Origin: JBFMFR01 sp040752025
Lineage (GTDB): Bacteria; Chloroflexota; Anaerolineae; Anaerolineales; UBA4823
Assembly: GCA_040752025.1 (NCBI GenBank)
Contig: JBFMFR010000074.1
Location: 1 to 23,354 of the forward strand
Length of the DNA: 23,354 nucleotides
Reading direction: 5' to 3'
Made by a program: the position numbers and the translations under genes. Under the pieces are notes generated by a model. That model had not been told where the DNA came from and did not search any database. It worked only from the letters and a program-made list of their open reading frames with translations. Shown here piece after piece: positions 5,390-12,654 of the stretch (positions within the stretch are counted from its first letter, which is position 1; every line of letters begins with the position of its first letter).

Positions 5390-7434
5390 AGACCAGACCT
5401 GACCTGAACCGCCGTGAGTTCTTGAAGATTTCGGCCGCCGCCGGGGCCGGGCTGGTGATCGGCATCTACCTGCAGGGCTGCCGCCCGGGGGTGACGCCGC
5501 CCACAGGGCCGACAGAGGCGGGCGGGCCAACGGCGCAACCCAGCGCGCCTCCGGTGGAGGCAGCCACAGCCGCGCCGCCCGCAGAAACGGAGCTGCGCCC
5601 CAATATTTATTTGCGTATAGCCAAGGACGGGACCCTAACAGTCACCGCTTTCCGCTCTGAGATGGGCCAGGGCATCCGCACGGCTATCGCCATGATTTTG
5701 GGCGAAGAGCTGGATGTGGATTGGTCGACCGTGCGCATCGAGCAGGCTCCAGCCGACCCGGCGTACGGCGACCAGGTGACCGGCGGCAGCGTGAGCATTT
5801 CCCGGAATTATGGCACGCTGCGCGCCGCCGGGGCAGCCGCCCGCCAGTTGCTGGTGAATGCCGCTGCGCAAACCTGGGGCGTGGCTGCGGGAACCTGCCA
5901 GACCGAAAACGGCTTCGTCACTCACCCGCAGAGCGGCCGTTTGGCTTACGGCGAGTTGGTAGAAACAGCCGCCAGCCTGCCCTTGCCCGAGCGCGGCGAA
6001 TTTACCCCCCAGGAGCCCCAGGTCTACAACCTGGTCGGCGCGCCGTACGGCAACTTCGACAACCCCGAGATCGTCCGCGGGCGCGCCGTGTACGGCATGG
6101 ATGTGCGCCTGCCGGGCATGCTCTACGCCAGCGTGGCGATGTGCCCGGTCTTCGGCGGCAAACCGGCCAGTTTCGACGCCAGCCAGGCCCAGGCCGTGCC
6201 CGGCGTGCGCCAGGTGGTTGAGATCACCAACGGCCTGGCGGTGGTGGCGGAGAACACCTGGGCGGCCTTCCAGGGCAAGCGCGCCTTGAAAATCACCTGG
6301 GACGAGGGCAAAGGCGCGCAAACCAGCAGCGCGGCGCTGCTCCAGGCCATGAACGAGAAAGCCCAGGCGCAGGTCGCTTCCCTGGATGCAGGGGTCTTCT
6401 CGGCGGTGTACACCCAGCCTTTCGAGGCGCACGCCCCGATGGAGCCGATGAACTGCACCGCCGATGTGCGCTCGGATCGCTGCGAGGTGTGGGCCCCTTC
6501 GCAGGACCCGCAGCAGGCCTGGCAGGTCGCCAGGAACATCTCCGGCCTGAAGTCCGAGCAGGTGACCGTGCACGTCCCCTTGATCGGCGGCGGCTTTGGG
6601 CGCCGCCACCAGCCCGATTTCGTGCGCCAGGCGCTGGAGCTTTCCAAGGCCGTTGGCGCGCCGGTGCAGGTGGTGTGGACGCGTGAGGATGACATCCAGC
6701 ACGATTTCTACCACCCGATCGGGGTGCACGTGATTTCCACCCCGCGCGCTGCGCCGCGCCTGCCCTCGCCGCGCTCGCAGCAGACCACCGGCAGCGTGCC
6801 CACCGGTTACTGGCGCTCGGTCGAAAACTTCCACCAGGCGCTGGCGCGCGAGTGCTTCCTGGACGAGCTGGCCATCGAGCTGGGCAATGACCCCCTGGCG
6901 CTGCGCCTGGAGCTTTTGCCCGAGTCGCACCACGCCGCCCTGCAACTGGCGGCCGCAAAGGCTGGTTGGGGCGAGCCGCTGCCGCAGGGCTGGGGGCGCG
7001 GCCTGGCCTGTTACTCGACCTTCAACGTCACCCCCGTGGCGCAGGTGGCCGAGGTTTCGGTGGACGCGGCCGGGGGGTTGCGCGTGCAGCGCGTAGTGTG
7101 CGCGGTGGACTGCGGCAGGGTGATCAACCCGGATGGCGTCAAAGCCCAGATGGAGAGCGGCATCGTCTTCGGGCTGACCGCCGCGCTCAAGGCCGGCATC
7201 ACCATCGAAGCCGGGCGGGTGAAGGAGAGCAATTTCCACGACCACCCCTTGCTGCGCATGGACGAAATGCCCATCGTCGAGGTTTATCTCGTAGACAGTC
7301 AGCGCGACCCTTCCGGGATCGGCGAGATGGGCGTGCCGCCCACTGCGCCGGCGCTGCTCAACGCCATTTTCAACGCCGCGGGCAAGCGCATCCGCCATAT
7401 CCCGGTGCGACCGGAGGATTTGCAGGCGGGGTAA
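5386..7434 (+). CDS. iorB: Tat-exported molybdopterin subunit of molybdenum hydroxylase (isoquinoline 1-oxidoreductase beta-like)
   Basis: This 682-residue protein starts at ATG 5386, overlapping the stop of the small subunit. The N-terminus has a twin-arginine motif (NRREFLK, R9-R10) and a lipobox-like LQGC at C32, followed by a Pro/Ala/Thr-rich linker. It is therefore probably an extracytoplasmic, lipid-anchored enzyme. The molybdopterin-binding parts include EMGQGIRTAIAMILGEEL near residue 90, IGGGFGRRHQPDF near 400 and the GEMGVPPTAPAL loop, with E647 as the likely catalytic glutamate. Between H443 and W476 the sequence is unusually short, with a low-complexity RAAPRLPSPRSQQ linker. IorB-type proteins normally have a longer stretch leading to the VPxGxWRS motif. 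The enzyme may thus be impaired or structurally divergent. No third FAD subunit or cytochrome gene is adjacent, so the electron acceptor is unknown. Confidence 0.85.
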   Translation: MKTRPDLNRREFLKISAAAGAGLVIGIYLQGCRPGVTPPTGPTEAGGPTAQPSAPPVEAATAAPPAETELRPNIYLRIAKDGTLTVTAFRSEMGQGIRTAIAMILGEELDVDWSTVRIEQAPADPAYGDQVTGGSVSISRNYGTLRAAGAAARQLLVNAAAQTWGVAAGTCQTENGFVTHPQSGRLAYGELVETAASLPLPERGEFTPQEPQVYNLVGAPYGNFDNPEIVRGRAVYGMDVRLPGMLYASVAMCPVFGGKPASFDASQAQAVPGVRQVVEITNGLAVVAENTWAAFQGKRALKITWDEGKGAQTSSAALLQAMNEKAQAQVASLDAGVFSAVYTQPFEAHAPMEPMNCTADVRSDRCEVWAPSQDPQQAWQVARNISGLKSEQVTVHVPLIGGGFGRRHQPDFVRQALELSKAVGAPVQVVWTREDDIQHDFYHPIGVHVISTPRAAPRLPSPRSQQTTGSVPTGYWRSVENFHQALARECFLDELAIELGNDPLALRLELLPESHHAALQLAAAKAGWGEPLPQGWGRGLACYSTFNVTPVAQVAEVSVDAAGGLRVQRVVCAVDCGRVINPDGVKAQMESGIVFGLTAALKAGITIEAGRVKESNFHDHPLLRMDEMPIVEVYLVDSQRDPSGIGEMGVPPTAPALLNAIFNAAGKRIRHIPVRPEDLQAG

Positions 7435-7443
7435 AAGTGGAGT

Positions 7444-7476
7444 GTAATTTTGGCTGGCTATGCCAGCCAAAATTAC
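7444..7476. terminator. Perfect 15-bp hairpin between convergent genes
   Basis: GTAATTTTGGCTGGC and GCCAGCCAAAATTAC are exact inverted arms around TAT. It lies 10 bp after the oxidoreductase stop and 12 bp beyond the end of the histidine kinase gene on the other strand. It is well placed to end or protect both transcripts. Neither strand has a U-run after the 3' arm, so it is not a textbook intrinsic terminator; it could equally be a dispersed palindromic element. Confidence 0.6.
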
Positions 7477-7488
7477 GCATTTCGTGGG

Positions 7489-8937
7489 CTAAAAGCGCTG
7501 CGCTGCCCCGGGCAGTTCGAGCGTCACACGCGTGCCCTGGCCGGGCTGGCTTTGGATGCTGATTTCGCCGCCCTGGGCCTGCATCAGGCCTTTGGCGATC
7601 GAGAGCCCCAGGCCGTTGCTGCGCGCCTGGGCTTCGCCGGTCGGATTGGCCTGGTAGAAGCGCTCGAAGATGTGCGGCAGGTGTTCCGGAGCGATGCCGC
7701 AGCCGTTGTCGCTGACCATAATCTGGCAGGTTTTGCGCTTCTGGGCGGCCTCCAGGCGGATGCTGCCGCCGTCGGGCGTGAAGCGCATGGCGTTATCCAG
7801 CAGGATCAGGAGCACCTGGCGTAGACGCGTGGGATCCCCCCACACCACGCCCTGGGCGCGGACGACTTCCAGGTGGATATCCTTCTGGAGCGCCAATTTT
7901 TGAGCCTGTTGGGCGGTTTCGCCCAACAAGTTCGAGAGCGATACCGGCTCGCGCCCGAGCTTGAGGCGGTGGGTGTCCAGCCGGGAGAGCAGCAGCAGGT
8001 CGTCCACCAGGCGGTCCATGTAATCGCATTCGCCCAGGATGTCTTGCAGCAACTGCTGGTGTTCTTCGCCCGGCTGGCTGCGCAGGCCGAACTCGGCGGA
8101 GGCCTTGATCAGAGTCAGGGGTGTGCGCAGCTCGTGGCTGGCGTTGGAGATGAAGGCTTGCTGCTGGTCCCAGGAGCGCTGCGCCGGGCCCAGGGTTTGC
8201 CCGGACAACTGCCAGCTCCCAAAGCCCAGCAAGACGCTGGAGGCGGCGCCCAATAAGAGCAGCCCGTAAAGGAACTGCCGCAAGACGCGATCCTGGTCGG
8301 CCAGGGTGCGCCCGATCTGCAGCAGGAGTTCATTGGGGCTGTCGACGCGGTAAGTGAGCAGGCGCACGCGTTCGCCGCTGGCCAGGAGGATGGTGCGCAA
8401 ATCGCTGCCGTTTTTCAAAGCGGCCTGGCTGGCTTCCTGGTCTTGGGAGAAGGGCGGTTGCACGAAGCCCGGGCCAGCGACCACCTGGCCGCTGGCGTCG
8501 ATGGAGAGCACGAAAATCGATGAGAGTTGGGCGTCATAGCGCTCGTCGATTTCGCCTTCCAGGCCGCTCAGCGGAACTGTCGTCTGGGCGTGCTCGCCGC
8601 CTCCATATTCATCTCCATCTCCATCTCCATCATCATCCACGCCCGGGTAGGTGCGTGACGGCCTGGCGGGCGTGGCGGTGGACCGCAGGCCGGGCAGCTC
8701 GGGTAGCTGCAGCGATTTCGTCGCTTGCCAGCTTTGCTCGGCATCCTTCAACTCGGGCGGCAGCTCCAGGGCGTACTGCTTGAACAGCGTCGACATCTTG
8801 TAATTCAGCGCCAGGTCGGTCTCCCGTTGGAAGTAATACCCCAGCAGTTGATAGGCGCTGAAGCTGACCAGGGCCACCAGTCCGATGGCCGCCAGGGTGT
8901 ATAAGATGGTCAGTTGGATGCGCAGACGCCTAAGCAT
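7489..8937 (-). CDS. Membrane sensor histidine kinase
   Basis: This 482-residue kinase has membrane helices at about residues 9-35 and 221-245. They enclose an extracytoplasmic sensor of about 185 residues. The kinase core has the H-box SHELRTPLT with H268, an N-box at D381-N382 (LLDNAMRFTPDG), DNGCGI at 410-415, FERFY near 424 and GLGLSIAKG at 442-450. It should autophosphorylate and pass phosphate to the adjacent response regulator. The sensor contains an acidic run, D101-E110 (DDDGDGDGDE), followed by GGGEH, which looks able to bind metal. The DNA under it is a short hexamer repeat. No separate HAMP domain is obvious. The gene overlaps the regulator gene by 8 bp and is surely co-transcribed with it. 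Its position beside a redox operon suggests it senses metal or redox state, which is inference. Confidence 0.9.
   Translation of the reverse strand: MLRRLRIQLTILYTLAAIGLVALVSFSAYQLLGYYFQRETDLALNYKMSTLFKQYALELPPELKDAEQSWQATKSLQLPELPGLRSTATPARPSRTYPGVDDDGDGDGDEYGGGEHAQTTVPLSGLEGEIDERYDAQLSSIFVLSIDASGQVVAGPGFVQPPFSQDQEASQAALKNGSDLRTILLASGERVRLLTYRVDSPNELLLQIGRTLADQDRVLRQFLYGLLLLGAASSVLLGFGSWQLSGQTLGPAQRSWDQQQAFISNASHELRTPLTLIKASAEFGLRSQPGEEHQQLLQDILGECDYMDRLVDDLLLLSRLDTHRLKLGREPVSLSNLLGETAQQAQKLALQKDIHLEVVRAQGVVWGDPTRLRQVLLILLDNAMRFTPDGGSIRLEAAQKRKTCQIMVSDNGCGIAPEHLPHIFERFYQANPTGEAQARSNGLGLSIAKGLMQAQGGEISIQSQPGQGTRVTLELPGAAQRF
8611..8638. repeat. In-frame hexanucleotide/triplet microsatellite in kinase sensor
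   Basis: Three ATCTCC units are followed by ATC triplets and encode the Asp-Gly run at kinase residues 101-109. Changes in unit number would stay in frame and alter the length of the acidic segment. Confidence 0.7.
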
Positions 8938-9613
8938 TTTCTGTCACCAGGCAGTAACCGACGCCGCGCCGGGTTTGGATGGGGTCCTTCAGACCCTTTT
9001 GGTGCAGCTTGTCGCGCAGGTAGGAGATGTAGACATCCACCATGGTGGGCTGCACTTCGCTTTCGTAGGACCAGACGTAGTCCAGGATTTTTTGGCGGGT
9101 CAGGGCCTGGTCCGGGTGGCGCATCAGGCACTCCAGCAAGGACCATTCCTTAGGGGTCAGGTCGAGCGGCTGGTTGCCGCGCCTGGCGGTGTGCGTGCGC
9201 AGGTCCATGACCAGGCTGCCCTGGCGCAGCTCCCAGGCGCTGGAGGCCTGCTCGTTGAAGCGCCTTCCCAGGGCGTGGATGCGGGCGATCAATTCGTCGA
9301 ACGAGAAGGGCTTGCCCAGGTAATCGTCTGCGCCGCTGTACAGGCCGGCGACGCGATCCTCCACCTGGGTGCGGGCGGTCAGCATCAGGATCGCCACGGG
9401 GATCCTGGCCGAGCGCACCGCCTGACAGATGGATGGCCCATCCCTGCCAGGCAGCATCCAGTCCACCACGAGCACATCGTGCGCCTCGCGCCGGGCAATC
9501 TCCAGCCCCAGGTCGCCATCGTGGGCCACATCCACGCAGAATTTCTCTGCTTCTAAAACCTTGCGCATCAGATTCGCCAGGCGCTTGTCATCCTCGATGA
9601 TCAGGATCCGCAT
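8930..9613 (-). CDS. OmpR/PhoB-family response regulator
   Basis: This 227-residue protein has a receiver domain with acidic pocket D8-D9, phosphoacceptor D51 (VVDWMLPGRDG), T79 and K101 (GKPF). A C-terminal winged-helix DNA-binding domain follows: LTPKEWSLLECLMRHP, then the VDVYISYLRDKL recognition region and a final RRGVGY hairpin. Length and motifs are fully typical. The start at 9613 has GGAG about 8 bases upstream and a TATAAT -10 at 9639-9644. It is the first gene of a two-gene unit with the histidine kinase. It lies head-to-head with the PepSY/ApbE/ferric-reductase operon, which it probably controls along with itself through the repeated ATTGGAA elements between them. Confidence 0.93.
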   Translation of the reverse strand: MRILIIEDDKRLANLMRKVLEAEKFCVDVAHDGDLGLEIARREAHDVLVVDWMLPGRDGPSICQAVRSARIPVAILMLTARTQVEDRVAGLYSGADDYLGKPFSFDELIARIHALGRRFNEQASSAWELRQGSLVMDLRTHTARRGNQPLDLTPKEWSLLECLMRHPDQALTRQKILDYVWSYESEVQPTMVDVYISYLRDKLHQKGLKDPIQTRRGVGYCLVTENA

Positions 9614-9638
9614 TCTCGTCGCTCCAATATCCAGCTAG

Positions 9639-9644
9639 ATTATA
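9639..9644 (-). promoter_or_regulatory. -10 hexamer of the response regulator promoter
   Basis: The minus strand reads TATAAT, about 25 bases before the regulator start codon, with transcription expected to begin near 9632. There is no TTGACA-like -35. The -35 position is instead occupied by the direct repeats at 9664-9681, as in activator-dependent PhoB-type promoters. Confidence 0.55.
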
Positions 9645-9663
9645 TCAAGTTTATCCCAATTAC

Positions 9664-9681
9664 ATTGGAAAATCATTGGAA
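9664..9681 (-). promoter_or_regulatory. Direct repeats ATTGGAA, 11-bp period (candidate response-regulator box)
   Basis: Two identical ATTGGAA units begin at 9664 and 9675, inside the longer repeats CATTGGAAAAT and CATTGGAAAAC. On the minus strand this reads TTCCAAT-GATT-TTCCAAT, the 7+4 layout of a PhoB-type box for a winged-helix dimer. The proximal unit overlaps the -35 position of the regulator promoter. A further TTCCAAT copy lies at 9706-9712 in the opposite orientation, facing the rightward operon. Confidence 0.6.
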
Positions 9682-9763
9682 AACTGGCTGGCGTTTTCAA
9701 ATTCTTTCCAATCTTGGCCTGATATCCTTGCGTTTATCCTAATTTTGCGAAAGGAAACTGCGC

Positions 9764-10390
9764 ATGAACAAAACAGCTTTTGCGATCTCGATTGCATTGA
9801 CGACTTTTGTACTGATGATGGCGGGAGGCATCCTGTATGCGGCCCGCTCAGCCAACGCAGCTCCTGTGGTGCAGGGGGTTCCGGTCGATGACCCGGTGGA
9901 GGTGGTCACAACAGACCCGACAGTGGAACCGGCGCTGCAGCAGGCCTTGGAAGAGCGCGAAGCCGCTTTCCAGCAGATGATCTCCGATGCCAACGCCCGC
10001 CTGGAGGCGGCGCAAAAACAGCAGTTGGAATTGCAGGCCCAGTTGGACGCGCTCCAGGCGGCGACCGTCACCCCAACGACGATCACCGCTGAGCAGGCGG
10101 CGCAGATCGCTGCCGACTACCTGAAACAGAACAGCGTTTATTCGGTCGAAGAGGTGACGATGAACGGCGAGCAGCTTTACAAGGTGACGTTTAGCTCGGG
10201 CGATATCGTCTATGTCAGCATGGATGGCGAGATTGTGGGCAGCGCCACTTCGAGCTATGGCGGCAGCACGGTGAAGACCACCAGCAGCAAGGTCGGCGGT
10301 GGTGGGGGCGGCGGTGGTGGTGGTCATGGCGATGGCGAACACACCGGCGGTGGCGGCGGCGAACACGATGATGATGATGATGACGATTGA
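9764..10390 (+). CDS. Exported PepSY-domain protein with Gly/His/Asp-rich tail
   Basis: This 208-residue protein starts at an ATG with AAGGAA 8 bases upstream. Residues 5-27 form a signal peptide or anchor ending near SANA. Residues about 56-100 are an Ala/Gln/Glu-rich coiled coil. Residues about 107-160 match a PepSY domain (ITAEQAAQIAADYL, then LYKVTFSSGDIVYVSMDG). The tail is ten glycines, GHGDGEH, more glycine, EH and seven aspartates, which should bind metal ions. Next to the PepSY domain is GSATSS at 159-164, loosely like the SGAT motif that ApbE flavinylates in FMN_bind domains. Since ApbE is encoded two genes downstream and no FMN_bind gene is present, this is the best local candidate acceptor. 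That is a hypothesis, because the motif is not exact. Confidence 0.75.
   Translation: MNKTAFAISIALTTFVLMMAGGILYAARSANAAPVVQGVPVDDPVEVVTTDPTVEPALQQALEEREAAFQQMISDANARLEAAQKQQLELQAQLDALQAATVTPTTITAEQAAQIAADYLKQNSVYSVEEVTMNGEQLYKVTFSSGDIVYVSMDGEIVGSATSSYGGSTVKTTSSKVGGGGGGGGGGHGDGEHTGGGGGEHDDDDDDD
10367..10387 (+). repeat. GAT triplet repeat encoding the poly-Asp tail
   Basis: Five GAT units followed by GAC GAT encode the seven final aspartates of the PepSY protein, immediately before the TGA stop. With the GGN-rich run upstream (about 10296-10324), it makes a low-complexity 3' end that can vary in length without loss of frame. Confidence 0.7.
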
Positions 10391-10433
10391 CCGGATAATG
10401 CACGGGTAATCCCCACTTAGGAGAAACTTTACG

Positions 10434-10829
10434 ATGAGTAAAAATACTTCCCAATTCGATACGAATTCTGCCAGGCGGCTGGTGCTGGCCCTGGCGATGG
10501 CTTCCACACTGGGCTTTTGGGCGGTCTTTTCCAGGATCGAGGCAGATGCAGCGGCCGTGGAGTTGGAACCGCAGGGACAGTACGAAAGCCAGATCGTGTA
10601 CGAACTGCCGCCGATGCCCACCCTGGTGCCAGAATTGTCAGTTTCCACCGGGGCGGCGATCCCGACCACTGCATCCGGGCAGCCCACGCCGACCCCCACG
10701 CCTGGGCCGTTGATCTTTGGAGGAACAACCCAGACGAACAACGATAAGGCTGGAAAAGTCTTTTTCGGTGGTGGCAAGCCCTCCAATAAAAAAGGTGGCG
10801 CGGTCACCAAAACGAGCTCGTCGAAATGA
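10434..10829 (+). CDS. Small Pro/Thr-rich membrane-anchored protein of unknown function
   Basis: This 131-residue protein begins at an ATG with GGAGA about 9 bases upstream. A hydrophobic helix at about residues 15-33 (LVLALAMASTLGFWAVF) anchors it. The remainder is low complexity: Pro/Thr-rich (PTPTPTPGP near 84-92), then glycine- and lysine-rich with FFGGG and a KTSSSK end. I recognise no domain. It lies 43 bp after the PepSY gene and overlaps ApbE (ATGA at 10826-10829), so it belongs to the redox operon. It may be a linker or accessory subunit of the membrane complex, or a Ser/Thr-bearing partner of ApbE. Neither idea is supported by a specific motif. Confidence 0.6.
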   Translation: MSKNTSQFDTNSARRLVLALAMASTLGFWAVFSRIEADAAAVELEPQGQYESQIVYELPPMPTLVPELSVSTGAAIPTTASGQPTPTPTPGPLIFGGTTQTNNDKAGKVFFGGGKPSNKKGGAVTKTSSSK

Positions 10830-11779
10830 TCTACACCACCGAGTTCAGAGCGATGGGCTGCCAGATCTTCGCCGCCCTGGAGTACCCATCTGGACGCGCC
10901 GAGAGGCTGCTCGCCCGGCTGCCTGAATGGTTCGAGACCTGGGAGGCTGCTTTGAGCCGCTTCCGGCCCGAAAGCGAGCTGAGCCGCCTCAACCGCTCGC
11001 CGGGTGCGCCGGTGCGCGTGAGCGAAACGCTCTGGCACGTTTTCCAGGCCGCCTGCCAGGCGGAGGGGCGCAGCCAGGGGCTGGTCACTCCAACGGTGCT
11101 GGATGCTCTGGTGGCGGCGGGTTACCGCCAGAGTTTCAACCAGCTCGAAGCCGACCAGCCGGCCAGCCAGGCAGGCTGGTACCTGCCGGCCAGCATGCGC
11201 ACCATCCGCAGCGACGCGCGCGATCGCACCATCTGCCTGCCGCCAGGCGTGCATCTCGATTTCGGCGGCGTGGCCAAAGGCTGGGCAGCCCACCAGGTGA
11301 TGAAGCGCCTGCAAGTTTACGGCCCGGCGCTGGTCAACGCTGGCGGCGATATCGCCATCAGCTCGCTGCTGCCGCAGGGCGAGCCCTGGCTGGTGGAGAT
11401 CGAAGACCCGCACCAGCCAGGCGGCAACCTGGGCATCATGGGCCTGGGGCGCTGCGGTGTGGCTACTTCGGGCACGGATTACCGCCGCTGGAAGCAGGGT
11501 GGAACCTGGCAGCACCACATCATCGACCCGCGCAGCGGCCAGCCCAGCCAGAGCAACGTGCTCTCCGCAACCGTAGTTGGGCTGAACGCCCTGGAAGCCG
11601 AAATGGCTGCCAAGGTGGCGCTTATCCTGGGGAGCCAGGAGGGCATGGATTGGCTGGATGGGCAGCCGGCCCTGAGCGGTATGCTGGTGACTCTGGACGG
11701 CCTGGTGCACTACAGCCGCCAGTTCGAAGGTTTTCTTGCTAGGCAAGCGGCTGGAATTCTTATAGGAGTGAATGCGTGA
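10826..11779 (+). CDS. apbE: FAD:protein FMN transferase (ApbE family)
   Basis: This 317-residue protein transfers FMN from FAD to a Ser/Thr of a target protein. Family motifs are present in order: RFRPESELSRLN at 46-56, LDFGGVAKGWA at 144-154, NAGGD at 171-175, ATSG at 213-216 and HHIIDPRSG at 230-238. The C-terminal metal-binding segment reads ALEAEMAAKVALILG where classical ApbE has an Asp; here a Glu (E259) aligns, which I regard as a tolerated variant. No signal peptide or lipobox is visible, so it may act inside the cell, unlike many periplasmic ApbEs. It overlaps both neighbours by a few bases (ATGA and GTGA junctions), which ties it tightly to the small membrane protein and the ferric-reductase-like gene. 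Confidence 0.88.
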   Translation: MIYTTEFRAMGCQIFAALEYPSGRAERLLARLPEWFETWEAALSRFRPESELSRLNRSPGAPVRVSETLWHVFQAACQAEGRSQGLVTPTVLDALVAAGYRQSFNQLEADQPASQAGWYLPASMRTIRSDARDRTICLPPGVHLDFGGVAKGWAAHQVMKRLQVYGPALVNAGGDIAISSLLPQGEPWLVEIEDPHQPGGNLGIMGLGRCGVATSGTDYRRWKQGGTWQHHIIDPRSGQPSQSNVLSATVVGLNALEAEMAAKVALILGSQEGMDWLDGQPALSGMLVTLDGLVHYSRQFEGFLARQAAGILIGVNA

Positions 11780-12558
11780 ATACGAAGAATCCAAAGTCGG
11801 CCAGCTCTCAAGATATTCAGAGCGTGGCCCTGGCGGCCAGTTTACAGGTGCTGCTGTTAGGGGCGGCGGCGATCCTGGCAGGGACGCTGTTCTCGGCCGT
11901 AATCCTGCCCAGGTGGCTGCCCGGCCTGACCACTTCGCTGGTGGGTGAAGCCCCCAAGGTGTATTGGTACCTGTCGCGCAGCTCTGCCCTGGTGGCTTTC
12001 GGTTTGCTGTGGGCTTCGATGGCGATGGGACTGCTGATTTCCAACCGCCTGGCGCGCGGCTGGCCGGGCGGCGCGGCGGCTTTCGACCTGCACCAGTACG
12101 TCAGTCTTTTAGGCCTGGGGTTTGGGCTGTTCCACGCTCTGATCCTGATGGGCGACGCATACATCCAGATGAGCTTCTCCCAGATCGTAACGCCCTTCGG
12201 CGTGGCAGGCTACCGGCCGGAGTGGGTTGGGCTGGGGCAGTTGGGCTTTTACTTATGGGCGCTGGTGGTGGGCAGTTTTTACCTGCGCAAGCGCATTGGC
12301 ACGCGGGCCTGGCGCTGGATCCATTACGCCAGTTTCGTGACCTTCGCCCTGGCGCTGGTGCACGGCCTGCTCAGCGGCAGCGATACGCAGACGCTGTGGG
12401 CCAGTGGGATGTACTGGTTCGCAGCGGGCTCGCTGCTGTTCTTGCTGTATTACCGCGTGCTGGTCACCGTGGGTGTGCGCCGCTCCAACCGCGCCACAGG
12501 GCTTCGCCCGGGCGAAGCCGCTCTCAGCCCTCGGGCGGTGGCCGTGGAAAATAAGTGA
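11776..12558 (+). CDS. Ferric-reductase-like haem-binding membrane protein
   Basis: This 260-residue protein starts at GTG 11776, overlapping the ApbE stop (GTGA) with GGAG about 8-11 bases upstream. It has about six membrane helices. Four histidines fall in two pairs on two helices: H106 and H120 (DLHQYVS and GLFHALIL), and H183 and H196 (WIHYAS and LVHGLL). This is the bis-haem b pattern of the ferric reductase/NOX/YedZ superfamily. It lacks the C-terminal FAD/NAD domains of true ferric reductases, so it is a membrane electron conduit that needs partners. Partnership with a flavinylated extracytoplasmic protein, via ApbE upstream, is the likely arrangement. The C-terminus is a short charged tail. 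It is the last gene of the operon. Confidence 0.8.
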   Translation: MNTKNPKSASSQDIQSVALAASLQVLLLGAAAILAGTLFSAVILPRWLPGLTTSLVGEAPKVYWYLSRSSALVAFGLLWASMAMGLLISNRLARGWPGGAAAFDLHQYVSLLGLGFGLFHALILMGDAYIQMSFSQIVTPFGVAGYRPEWVGLGQLGFYLWALVVGSFYLRKRIGTRAWRWIHYASFVTFALALVHGLLSGSDTQTLWASGMYWFAAGSLLFLLYYRVLVTVGVRRSNRATGLRPGEAALSPRAVAVENK

Positions 12559-12575
12559 TGATGAATTAACAGCCT

Positions 12576-12600
12576 CGGCGGAGTCTCACAGACTCCGCCG
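12576..12600. terminator. Perfect 11-bp hairpin between convergent genes
   Basis: CGGCGGAGTCT and AGACTCCGCCG are exact arms around CAC. It lies 17 bp after the ferric-reductase-like gene and 54 bp beyond the end of xylB on the other strand. It is a plausible bidirectional transcript end, though without a U-run on either side. The rest of the 96-bp gap shows only purine-rich sequence. Confidence 0.55.
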
Positions 12601-12654
12601 GGCCCTCGGAGGGGAAAGAGAGGAGAGAGGATGAAAGCAGGGATCTCTGGCTGA

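Noticed and set aside
9848..11794. Long open frame on the minus strand opposite the PepSY-ApbE genes (about 648 codons)
   Set aside because: It is antisense to well-supported genes with family motifs. Its low-complexity His/Val/Ile runs reflect the opposite strand of GC-rich and triplet-repeat coding sequence.
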